Of a stretch of DNA of 6,047 bases, positions 1 to 5,672 are shown one piece after another; position 1 is the stretch's first letter, and every line of letters starts with the position of its first letter. The DNA comes from Cellvibrionaceae bacterium (lineage in GTDB: Bacteria > Pseudomonadota > Gammaproteobacteria > Pseudomonadales > Cellvibrionaceae): NCBI GenBank assembly GCA_025800435.1, contig JAOXRV010000172.1:1-6047 (forward strand), given 5' to 3'. The position numbers were made by a program, and so were the translations under genes. The notes under the pieces are model-generated. The model worked only from the letters and a program-made list of their open reading frames with translations, did not search any database and was not told the DNA's origin.

Positions 1-87
1 CAGCGTATTGAGGCCGAATTGAATTGGGGCCAAATAGCCCAGCAGACGGTCGAGGCCTATCAAACAACGATTGGGGCATATTCGTAA
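1..87 (+). CDS. C-terminal end of a probable glycosyltransferase (partial, 5' end outside window)
   Basis: Frame 1 is open from the window edge to TAA at 85-87 and encodes 28 residues, including the stretch LNWGQIAQQTVEAY. A Trp followed by an Ile-Ala pair and a late Glu/Val-x-x-Tyr is typical of the last helix of GT-B (family 4, group 1) glycosyltransferases, which commonly end in forms like 'fsWeriaeqtlevY'. The catalytic part lies upstream and is not visible, so the sugar and acceptor cannot be named. The stop codon directly abuts the ATG of the next gene (TAAATG), which indicates one operon and probable translational coupling. The polysaccharide deacetylase and O-antigen ligase downstream support a surface-glycan role. 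The family call rests on a short tail and is an inference. Confidence 0.55.
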   Translation, partial: QRIEAELNWGQIAQQTVEAYQTTIGAYS

Positions 88-900
88 ATGGCGTATTTAC
101 TGACCGCCTTGGCCATTGGCTGTATTTGGTTTTCGGCCAAATACAAGTGGTGGAAGCCGGCAATTAGCCTGGCAAAACCGCGGATACTGATGTACCACAT
201 GGTGCGTGAACATGTGCCCGGCGCCCGCTTTAACGGCCTGCGGGTAAAACCTGCCCTGTTTGAGCGCCAAGTGAGCTGGTTGGCGCGCAAAGGCTGGCAG
301 TTTTACTTTCTGTCCGAGCTGCTGGAAGCCGAAACAGCCCCAGAAAAAGCGGTAGTGTTGACGTTTGACGATGGCTTTGAGGACAACTACCGCAATGTGC
401 TGCCGGTATTAAAAAAATATGGCGCCAAGGCCACGCTGTTCTTGGTGGAAGAGCGCTTTGACAACGACTGGTCGGTGAAAAAAAAGGCGCATCATTCCTC
501 TGGTGAGCTGATGCGAGAACCTAAACTGACAGATGAGCAAGTCAGGGAAATGATCGACAGTGGCTGTTTTGAAATTGGCGGCCACAGCCTGACCCACGCG
601 GATTTTAGCAAACTGGAACTCGACGCGAAGCAGCGTGAGCTGTGCCAAAGTAAGCAAGTGCTTGAAGAAAAGTTTGCGGTAGACATTAAAACCTATGCAT
701 ACCCATTTGGAATTTACAGCGATGAGGACAGGGAGCTAGTGAAGGATCATGGCTATGCTTGCGCCGTTACTACCATCGAAGGTATTGATGATGATATTCA
801 ACAGTGCCGCTACGATCTCAAGCGGGTTAAGGTTGCCGGCAAAAAGAATTTTCTACACTTTAAAACCAGTCTTCGATTAGGTCTTAAGGGGCTGCTATAA
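88..900 (+). CDS. Polysaccharide deacetylase family protein (NodB/CE4 fold), membrane-anchored
   Basis: The 270-residue protein shows carbohydrate esterase family 4 (NodB) motifs. Motif 1 is TFDDGF (residues 92-97), with the Asp pair D94/D95 that supplies the catalytic base and a metal ligand. Motif 2 is HSLTH (166-170), the two metal-binding histidines. YAYPFG (203-208) matches the motif 3 region. Such enzymes remove N- or O-acetyl groups from glycans using a divalent metal. Residues 2-16 are hydrophobic, followed by Lys-rich sequence, suggesting an N-terminal signal anchor. Residues 30-60 (MYHMV, then FERQVSWL) match the N-terminal lead-in common in LPS/EPS-cluster deacetylases. The start is set by the TAAATG junction with the preceding gene; the ribosome site is weak (GGGG at 73-76), consistent with coupling. 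A7 and A8 runs (411-417, 478-485) lie inside the gene. The true substrate, a surface polysaccharide or LPS sugar, is inferred from context. Confidence 0.88.
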   Translation: MAYLLTALAIGCIWFSAKYKWWKPAISLAKPRILMYHMVREHVPGARFNGLRVKPALFERQVSWLARKGWQFYFLSELLEAETAPEKAVVLTFDDGFEDNYRNVLPVLKKYGAKATLFLVEERFDNDWSVKKKAHHSSGELMREPKLTDEQVREMIDSGCFEIGGHSLTHADFSKLELDAKQRELCQSKQVLEEKFAVDIKTYAYPFGIYSDEDRELVKDHGYACAVTTIEGIDDDIQQCRYDLKRVKVAGKKNFLHFKTSLRLGLKGLL

Positions 901-901
901 C

Positions 902-2149
902 ATGCTGGCACACATGGCCCTTGGCCTAATAGTTCTTGCACTTGCAGTGCTGCCATTTGGCCGCTACACCGAGATTCCCCTGGCGCTGTTAACGTTTGTG
1001 GGTGTGTATTTACTGATTAGCCGGCGGGTTTCGTTTACCAGTTCGCCGGTAAAGTACTACAGCTGGGCATTTTTACTGTTCTTTGTGCCGATGCTGGTGG
1101 CCCTGCCCGATGCGGTAAATTTTTCAAAAAGCCTAACTACAACCCTAGGCAGCCTGCGCTATTACTTCGCCGGCCTGGCGATTATCTGCCTGCTGGGCAG
1201 GGGCGTTGGCGGCATGAGCAAATGGATAGTGTTGATTATGCTGGTGTGGGCGCTCGATGCAATCATACAGCTGATCACCGGCAGCAATGTGTTTGGCTAC
1301 CAGTACGATGGTCTTCGCCTTAATGGTATGTTTGGTGAAGACGGTAACTTTAAACTCGGTTTATCGCTGGTACTGTTTTTGCCCCTGGCGCTGATCTGGT
1401 CGCTAAAGCGCTACTCGCTCTGGGTTACATTTCTCTTGGCGATACTGCTGGTGGCGGTGGTTATCTTAAGTGGCAATCGCAGTGCCTGGGTGATAACGGC
1501 GGTAGAGCTGGGTGTGTTGAGCCTGTTTTTGCTGCGCAGTGGCGCTATGCGTTGGCGACAGCTGTTAGCTGGCTTCACTATCCTGGTGCTCAGCAGTGTG
1601 CTTGTGGTCAGCACCAATAAGGGGGTGCAAGAGCGCACGGTCGATATGATAGAAGCGGTCGAGCGGCTGGACTATCAGTCGATCGATAAGGCCCTGAGCC
1701 AGCGCCTGGAGATCTGGCAGGCCGCGGTCGCCATGCTCTCAGATAACTGGTTCAATGGCGTTGGCCCCAGGGGGTTTCGCTATGCCTACGCCAACTATCT
1801 GGAGAATGGCGATAAGCACACGGCAAATCACGATGAGCAGGGCCGCCCCCTGATGCACCATGCCCACCAGCTTATTTTAGAAGTGCTGTGCGAGACCGGT
1901 GTGGTGGGCTTGCTGGGTGTGCTTTTACTTTGCCTGTTGCTGTACCACTGTTGGCACCATATGCCCGGAGACCGTTTGCTAGCGCTGTCGTTCGGGGCTG
2001 CCGTGGCCGGTTTGCTGTTTCCCATCAACTCCCACTTGGCGTTCTATTCTTCTTATTCGGCGCAGTTATTTTGGCTGCTGCTGGCCCTGTATTTTGCCGC
2101 CCAAGCCGAAACCCAAGCCCAGGGCAGCTCGCAGCTTAAACGCAGTTAG
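902..2149 (+). CDS. O-antigen ligase / Wzy-type polymerase-like membrane protein
   Basis: The 415-residue, strongly hydrophobic protein has about 11-12 predicted membrane segments (near 6-20, 24-40, 52-67, 84-98, 108-124, 151-167, 172-190, 194-212, 220-236, 324-348, 358-374 and 384-400). One large hydrophilic loop (about 237-323) lies between the ninth and tenth. This is the topology of the Wzy_C/O-antigen ligase family. Family marks include SGNRSAW (190-196), the FNGVGPRGF block (284-292, compare 'GvGpgnF'), and HAHQLILEVLCETG (320-333), in which H322 aligns with the essential periplasmic histidine of WaaL ligases. Such proteins transfer undecaprenyl-linked glycan to lipid A-core or polymerise repeat units on the periplasmic face. 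Ligase and polymerase cannot be separated from sequence alone. The start lies one base after the deacetylase stop; AAGGGG at 886-891 is the ribosome site, 10 bases upstream. It is the last gene of the glycan operon. Confidence 0.85.
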   Translation: MLAHMALGLIVLALAVLPFGRYTEIPLALLTFVGVYLLISRRVSFTSSPVKYYSWAFLLFFVPMLVALPDAVNFSKSLTTTLGSLRYYFAGLAIICLLGRGVGGMSKWIVLIMLVWALDAIIQLITGSNVFGYQYDGLRLNGMFGEDGNFKLGLSLVLFLPLALIWSLKRYSLWVTFLLAILLVAVVILSGNRSAWVITAVELGVLSLFLLRSGAMRWRQLLAGFTILVLSSVLVVSTNKGVQERTVDMIEAVERLDYQSIDKALSQRLEIWQAAVAMLSDNWFNGVGPRGFRYAYANYLENGDKHTANHDEQGRPLMHHAHQLILEVLCETGVVGLLGVLLLCLLLYHCWHHMPGDRLLALSFGAAVAGLLFPINSHLAFYSSYSAQLFWLLLALYFAAQAETQAQGSSQLKRS

Positions 2150-2176
2150 CACGGCCCGGAGCTTGCTAATCGCGGT

Positions 2177-2205
2177 TTGAACAAGGCCTGGGCAGCTGCT
2201 AGAAT
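2177..2205 (+). promoter_or_regulatory. Strong sigma70-type promoter upstream of thrS
   Basis: TTGAAC (2177-2182, 4 of 6 to TTGACA, with the key TTGA kept) and TAGAAT (2200-2205, 5 of 6 to TATAAT) are separated by exactly 17 bases. The predicted start point is near 2212. It sits just after the O-antigen ligase stop and points at thrS, so it is the best promoter for the translation operon. An intrinsic terminator follows almost at once (2230-2262), which makes its output unusual. This is a pattern match only; no transcript data are available. Confidence 0.6.
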
Positions 2206-2229
2206 TAGCCGCTTAAGTGTTTGATTTTT

Positions 2230-2262
2230 AAGGCTCGCCTTCGACCGAATGCGGGCCTTTTT
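2230..2262 (+). terminator. Intrinsic terminator between the glycan operon and thrS (possible leader attenuator)
   Basis: AAGGCTCGC (2230-2238) pairs with GCGGGCCTT (2251-2259) in a 9-bp stem with one G-U pair. The top can extend by TTC/GAA (2240-2242 with 2247-2249) around a GACC tetraloop, leaving a single C/T mismatch. A T run (2258-2262) follows directly. It would stop read-through from the polysaccharide operon. It also lies downstream of the 2177-2205 promoter, so it would cut that promoter's transcript to about 50 nt unless it is bypassed or regulated. Confidence 0.65.
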
Positions 2263-2289
2263 GATGGCACTTTTGGGTTTTTATTAGAT
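2261..2289 (+). promoter_or_regulatory. Possible weak second promoter after the terminator
   Basis: TTGATG (2261-2266) and TTAGAT (2284-2289) are separated by 17 bases. The -35 has 4 of 6 consensus bases and the -10 only 3 of 6. It would start a transcript near 2296, just at the base of the first operator stem-loop and past the terminator, which is why it is listed. The match is poor and could be chance in an AT-rich stretch. Confidence 0.22.
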
Positions 2290-2296
2290 ACCGGTT

Positions 2297-2363
2297 GCGC
2301 CGCCTTATTTTATGCCGGCGGTGCCGCTGCTTTTTTAATCACGTGGCCTTTGGTAGGGGTCAC
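2297..2363 (+). promoter_or_regulatory. Putative thrS translational operator with tRNA-Thr anticodon-arm mimic
   Basis: Two stem-loops are joined by a U-rich linker. The upstream one pairs 2297-2304 (GCGCCGCC) with 2317-2324 (GGCGGTGC) in 8 bp with one G-U, enclosing a 12-base AU-rich loop. The linker 2325-2342 contains T6 at 2331-2336. The downstream one pairs 2343-2349 with 2357-2363 in 7 bp with two G-U pairs. Its 7-base loop, 2350-2356, reads UUGGUAG: U33-like U, then GGU, then A37-like A, exactly as in a tRNA-Thr(GGU) anticodon loop. GGU lies 28-30 bases before the thrS AUG. In E. coli, ThrRS represses its own mRNA by binding two such stem-loops upstream of the ribosome site, with an anticodon-like loop in a similar place. 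The weak ribosome site (GGGA, 2371-2374) lies 8 bases after the mimic stem, so bound ThrRS could block the 30S subunit. The fold is seen by hand pairing; function is inferred by analogy. Confidence 0.62.
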
Positions 2364-2381
2364 CACTGATGGGATACCACT

Positions 2382-4304
2382 ATGCCTGTTATTACTCTCC
2401 CCGATGGTTCTAAACGCGAATTTGACTCAGCGGTCAGCATCTATGATGTCGCCGCCGATATTGGCCCCGGTTTGGCCAAAGCCACCCTGGGTGGCCAGGT
2501 TAACGGCGTGCGCATGGACGCTTGCGACCTGATCGAAGAAGACGCCGAGCTGACAATCTTCACCAGCCGCGACGAAGACGGCCTGGAAATTATTCGTCAC
2601 TCCTGTGCGCATCTGCTGGGCCACGCCCTCAAGCAGGTGTTCCCCGAGGCCAAGATGGCCATCGGCCCCACCATCGAACACGGCTTTTACTACGATATCG
2701 ACCTGGATCACGCCCTCACCGAAGAGGACGTGGCAGCGCTGGAAAAACGCATGTTGGAGTTGGCCAAGACCAACTACGCGGTGGTAAAAAAGAAAGTCAG
2801 CTGGCAAGAGGCCCGGGATACCTTCGAGCGCCGGGGCGAGCCCTATAAGATGGAGATTTTAGACCGGGATATTCAGCGCGATGACCGCCCCGGCCTGTAT
2901 CACCACGAAGAATACGTCGATATGTGCCGCGGCCCCCACGTGCCCAATATGAGTTTTTGCCACCACTTTAAACTGATGCGCACCTCCGGTGCCTACTGGC
3001 GCGGCGATAGCGACAATAAAATGCTGCAGCGTATTTACGGCATTGCTTTTGCCGATAAAAAAGCCCTAAAAGCCCATCTGCGCTTTTTGGAAGAAGCGGT
3101 TAAGCGTGACCACCGCAAACTGGCCAAAAAATTTGACCTATTCCACCTGCAAGAAGAAGCCCCAGGTATGGTGTTTTGGCACCCCAAGGGCTGGTCTATC
3201 TACACCACCATTGAAGAGTATATGCGCAAGGTACAGCGCGATAATGGTTACCAAGAGATTAAAACCCCCCAGGTGGTGGAGCGCACCCTGTGGGAGAAAT
3301 CCGGCCACTGGGACAAATTTGGCGACGATATGTTTACGGTGAAATCTGAAGACAAAGACTTTGCCATTAAGCCGATGAACTGCCCCTGCCATGTGCAGGT
3401 GTTTAACCAGGGCCTAAAAAGCCACAACGATCTGCCCCTGCGCCTGGCCGAGTTTGGCTCCTGCCACCGCAACGAGGCCTCGGGCTCGCTGCAGGGCATT
3501 ATGCGGGTGCGCGGCTTTGTTCAGGATGACGCCCATATCTTCTGTGAAGAGGGTGCCATTCAAGACGAGGTATCGGTATTTACCGACCTGCTCTACGCGG
3601 TTTACGAAGACTTTGGCTTTAGCGATGTCATTATTCGCCTGTCGACCCGCCCGGAAAAGCGCGTGGGCACCGATGAGGACTGGGACAGAGCCGAAAAAGC
3701 CCTGGCCGACGCCCTGGATGCTAAGGGCCTGGCGTTTGAATACCTGCCGGGCGAGGGCGCCTTTTATGGGCCTAAGATCGAATTCTCCCTCAAAGATTGC
3801 CTGGGCCGGGTTTGGCAGTGTGGCACCATTCAGGTGGATTTCTCCATGCCGGGCCGGCTGGATGCCCAATATGTGGCCGAAGATGGCAGTCGCCAGACCC
3901 CGGTGATGCTGCACCGGGCTATTTTGGGCAGTTTTGAGCGTTTTATCGGTATCTTGATCGAGCACTACGAGGGCAACTTCCCCACCTGGCTGGCGCCAGA
4001 ACAAGTGGCTATTCTCAATATTACCGACAATCAGGCCGAATTTTGCCAAAAAGTCGAAAAAACCTTGTGTGACAAGGGCTTTCGGGCCAAATCGGACTTG
4101 AGAAATGAACGCATCGGCTTTAAAATCCGCGAGCACACGATTCAGAGGATCCCTTATCTGCTGGTGATCGGCGATAAAGAGGTTGAATCACAAGCCGTGG
4201 TGGTACAAACCCGTACTGGCGAAAAACTGGGCACCATGAGCCTAGACGCCTTTATTGAGCGGCTTGAACAAGACGTGGCGCAACGCAGCCGAGCTGCTTC
4301 CTGA
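2382..4304 (+). CDS. thrS: Threonine--tRNA ligase (ThrRS)
   Basis: The full-length class II aminoacyl-tRNA synthetase has 640 residues. It charges tRNA-Thr with threonine in the cytoplasm and clears mis-acylated Ser-tRNA-Thr. Domains in order are TGS (1-62), the N2 editing domain (about 63-225), the catalytic core (about 243-535) and the anticodon-binding domain (about 536-640). Editing-site residues H73, H77, C182 and H186 are all present (HSCAH, MCRGPH). The zinc ligands that select threonine are C334 (in MNCPCH), H385 (in DDAHIF) and H511 (in MLHRAILGS). Motif 2 arginine R363 (CHRNE) and motif 3 arginine R520 (FERF) are intact. Positions coincide with E. coli numbering, so the ATG start at 2382 (MPVITLPDGS) is secure. 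The leader carries an anticodon-arm mimic (2343-2363), implying translational autoregulation. It is followed by infC after 110 bases with no visible terminator. Confidence 0.99.
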   Translation: MPVITLPDGSKREFDSAVSIYDVAADIGPGLAKATLGGQVNGVRMDACDLIEEDAELTIFTSRDEDGLEIIRHSCAHLLGHALKQVFPEAKMAIGPTIEHGFYYDIDLDHALTEEDVAALEKRMLELAKTNYAVVKKKVSWQEARDTFERRGEPYKMEILDRDIQRDDRPGLYHHEEYVDMCRGPHVPNMSFCHHFKLMRTSGAYWRGDSDNKMLQRIYGIAFADKKALKAHLRFLEEAVKRDHRKLAKKFDLFHLQEEAPGMVFWHPKGWSIYTTIEEYMRKVQRDNGYQEIKTPQVVERTLWEKSGHWDKFGDDMFTVKSEDKDFAIKPMNCPCHVQVFNQGLKSHNDLPLRLAEFGSCHRNEASGSLQGIMRVRGFVQDDAHIFCEEGAIQDEVSVFTDLLYAVYEDFGFSDVIIRLSTRPEKRVGTDEDWDRAEKALADALDAKGLAFEYLPGEGAFYGPKIEFSLKDCLGRVWQCGTIQVDFSMPGRLDAQYVAEDGSRQTPVMLHRAILGSFERFIGILIEHYEGNFPTWLAPEQVAILNITDNQAEFCQKVEKTLCDKGFRAKSDLRNERIGFKIREHTIQRIPYLLVIGDKEVESQAVVVQTRTGEKLGTMSLDAFIERLEQDVAQRSRAAS

Positions 4305-4355
4305 GGCTACCGCGAAACGGTGCACCCGGGGGGCGCCTCGGCGTTTGCGCTTGAG

Positions 4356-4393
4356 GGGCTTATAGGCCCGCCCTGTGGGGGCGGGCAGGGCCC
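4356..4393 (+). promoter_or_regulatory. Stable GC-rich stem-loop in the infC leader
   Basis: GCCCGCCC (4366-4373) pairs perfectly with GGGCGGGC (4379-4386) around a 5-base loop. An outer helix GGGC/GCCC (4356-4359 with 4390-4393) can extend it across an internal loop. No T run follows, so it is not an intrinsic terminator, and thrS-infC read-through is expected. It ends 7 bases before the infC ribosome site and could shield the transcript or set translation efficiency. The role is unknown. Confidence 0.45.
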
Positions 4394-4400
4394 AAATGAG

Positions 4401-4405
4401 AGGAG
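4401..4405 (+). promoter_or_regulatory. Ribosome binding site that decides the infC start
   Basis: AGGAG at 4401-4405, inside the purine-rich run GAGAGGAGAAA, is the only good Shine-Dalgarno sequence near the 5' end of infC. It lies 9 bases before ATC at 4415. The in-frame stop TGA at 4397-4399 overlaps its upstream edge and rules out any earlier start. Confidence 0.75.
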
Positions 4406-4414
4406 AAATTCGTT

Positions 4415-4954
4415 ATCAAAAGAGATAACCAGAAAGGCCGTTCTAAAAAGGCCACGATTAATGAGGCTATTGAAGCCGATAAGGTACGCCTGATCGGTGC
4501 AGACGGCGAGCAAGTGGGGATTGTCAGCCTTGATGAGGCACTGCAAACCGCCCGCTCAGCCAGCTTGGATCTGGTACAAATTGCCGGTGATTCAGACCCT
4601 GTGGTCTGTAAAGTGATGGACTACGGCAAGCATCTCTTTGATATTAAAAAGACCAAGGCTGCTGCGAAGAAGAAGCAAAAGCAGCAACAGGTCAAGGAAA
4701 TGAAGTTTCGCCCGGGAACGGACATTGGTGATTACAACATTAAGTTGCGTAACATCACCCGTTTCCTCGAAGCCGGGGATAAGGTCAAGATATCACTGCG
4801 ATATCGCGGCCGGGAAATGGCTCACCAGGAGCTGGGTATGGAGATGTTAGGCCGTATCGAGAAAGACCTGGAAGAGCTAGCAATAGTCGAGCAACGCCCG
4901 AAAATGGAAGGGCGCCAGTTGCTGATGATTATTGCCCCCAAAAAGAAGAAGTGA
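4415..4954 (+). CDS. infC: Translation initiation factor IF-3, apparent AUC start codon
   Basis: IF3 binds the 30S subunit, prevents 50S joining and checks start-codon/initiator-tRNA pairing. The N-terminal domain has the family block KVRLIGADGEQVGIVSLDEA (23-42) and VCKVMDYGK. A Lys-rich linker (KKTKAAAKKKQKQQQVKE) leads to the C-terminal domain with KFRPGTDIGDY, RYRGREMAHQELGMEML, KMEGRQLLMIIAPKKKK. The frame has no ATG, GTG or TTG between the in-frame stop at 4397-4399 and GTG at 4514, yet conserved IF3 sequence begins well before 4514. The best start is ATC at 4415, giving 179 residues against 180 in E. coli and starting (f)Met-Lys-Arg, with AGGAG 9 bases upstream. E. coli infC uses AUU, which lets IF3 repress its own synthesis; AUC should act in the same way. 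A GTG start at 4514 would delete conserved N-domain sequence and is rejected. Confidence 0.95.
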   Translation: MKRDNQKGRSKKATINEAIEADKVRLIGADGEQVGIVSLDEALQTARSASLDLVQIAGDSDPVVCKVMDYGKHLFDIKKTKAAAKKKQKQQQVKEMKFRPGTDIGDYNIKLRNITRFLEAGDKVKISLRYRGREMAHQELGMEMLGRIEKDLEELAIVEQRPKMEGRQLLMIIAPKKKK

Positions 4955-5015
4955 TCGGGCTTTTAGCTGCCTTCTTACTTCAAATTAACCACTAAAAACA
5001 TCCGGAGTTATTCAG

Positions 5016-5210
5016 ATGCCAAAAGCTAAAGTACACAGTGGCGCCGCCAAGCGCTTCAAAAAAACGGCTGCGGGCTACAAGCACAAGCACGCTAACAAAA
5101 GCCACATCCTAACCAAGATGACCACCAAGCGTAAGCGTCAGCTGCGCGGTACTAACATTCTTGACAAAGACAATGTTGTTCTCGTAGAACGCATGCTCCG
5201 CGCCAAGTAA
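5016..5210 (+). CDS. rpmI: 50S ribosomal protein L35 (bL35)
   Basis: The 64-residue basic protein has the whole family pattern: a KAKVHSGAAKRFKKT start, GYKHKHANKSHILTK in the middle and RMLRAK at the C-terminus. Length is the usual 64-65. It is a structural component of the large subunit. The ribosome site GGAG (5004-5007) lies 8 bases before ATG. It follows infC after 61 bases and precedes rplT by 35, the conserved order. In E. coli the rpmI leader is where L20 binds to repress both L35 and L20. A comparable pairing possibility spans the infC stop (4946-4976), but an L20 pseudoknot was not established here. Confidence 0.99.
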   Translation: MPKAKVHSGAAKRFKKTAAGYKHKHANKSHILTKMTTKRKRQLRGTNILDKDNVVLVERMLRAK

Positions 5211-5245
5211 TTACACGGTTATCAAATTTTTAAGAGGATAGGATT

Positions 5246-5602
5246 ATGGCACGTGTAAAACGTGGTGTGGTGGCGCGTCGCAGTCACAAGAAAGTTTTAA
5301 AGCAAGCTAAAGGTTACTACGGAGCGCGTTCACGCATCTTCCGCGTAGCCAAGCAAGCGGTTATCAAAGCCGGTCAGTACGCTTATCGCGACCGTCGCGT
5401 TAAAAAGCGTAACTTCCGCGCTCTGTGGATTACCCGTATCAATGCTCAATCTCGTAACGAAGGTTTGAGCTATAGCCGTCTGATCGCTGGCCTCAAAAAA
5501 GCCAACATCGAGCTGGACCGTCGCGTATTGGCTGACTTAGCCGTACACGACAAGCCCGCTTTTGCGGCCATCGTTGAAAAAGCCAAAGCTGCTCTCGCTT
5601 AA
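5246..5602 (+). CDS. rplT: 50S ribosomal protein L20 (bL20)
   Basis: The 118-residue protein is full length for bL20. It has the long basic N-terminal extension (ARVKRGVVARRSHKKVLKQ, 2-20), KGYYGARSRIFRVAKQAV, YAYRDRR.KKRNFR.LWI.RINA, and the globular C-terminal domain LSYSRLIAGLKKANIELDRRVLADLA. L20 binds 23S rRNA early in 50S assembly. In E. coli it also represses translation of rpmI-rplT. AAGAGGA (5232-5238) lies 7 bases before the ATG. A strong intrinsic terminator follows 66 bases after the stop, so the operon appears to end here. pheM-pheS-pheT, which follow in E. coli, are not next. Confidence 0.99.
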   Translation: MARVKRGVVARRSHKKVLKQAKGYYGARSRIFRVAKQAVIKAGQYAYRDRRVKKRNFRALWITRINAQSRNEGLSYSRLIAGLKKANIELDRRVLADLAVHDKPAFAAIVEKAKAALA

Positions 5603-5617
5603 GCACAACGATGAATG

Positions 5618-5672
5618 CCCCTTTGCTGTGGTATTAAACAGCAAGCGGCATTAAAAAACGATGCGAAAGGGG
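5618..5672 (+). promoter_or_regulatory. Possible antiterminator pairing and mini-ORF before the rplT terminator
   Basis: CCCCTTT (5618-5624) can pair with AAAGGGG (5666-5672). That would sequester the first bases of the terminator's upstream arm (5669-5679). An alternative hairpin, TTTGCTG with CAGCAAG (5622-5628 and 5639-5645, one G-U), would free that arm. A 9-codon ORF (ATG 5611, TAA 5635-5637, MNAPLLWY) crosses the switch sequences. This resembles attenuator layout such as the E. coli pheST leader, but the ORF has no Phe codons and no clear ribosome site. The pairings are seen; regulation is speculative. Confidence 0.25.

Noticed and set aside
2325..2336. T6 run after the 2297-2324 hairpin, read at first as a second terminator before thrS.
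   Set aside because: Six unpaired bases separate the stem from the T run, and a terminator here would silence thrS. It fits better as the single-stranded linker between two operator stem-loops.
2221..2532. Plus-strand open frame across the thrS leader and the thrS start.
   Set aside because: It begins at a TTG inside the terminator/operator region, runs out of frame over thrS, and has no family resemblance or ribosome site.
2786..2792. A AAA AAG slippery heptamer in frame within thrS.
   Set aside because: It simply encodes Lys-Lys after Val, no supporting stem or Shine-Dalgarno spacing is evident, and the protein is a full-length essential enzyme.
3414..4136. Long (240-codon) open frame on the minus strand inside thrS, and other antisense or offset frames in thrS and the glycan genes.
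   Set aside because: They overlap a clearly conserved thrS, lack recognisable motifs and ribosome sites, and are typical shadows of codon bias in GC-rich third positions.
4514..4954. infC starting at GTG 4514.
   Set aside because: This would remove the conserved IF3 N-terminal segment (KVRLIGADGEQ) and has no ribosome site, whereas ATC 4415 gives the usual length and spacing.
5161..5190. TTGACA (5161-5166) with TAGAAC (5185-5190), an 18-base spaced promoter-like pair inside rpmI that could serve rplT.
   Set aside because: The bases are explained by conserved L35 codons (LDKDNVVLVER), the -10 is mediocre, and rpmI-rplT are normally cotranscribed. Too weak without transcript data.
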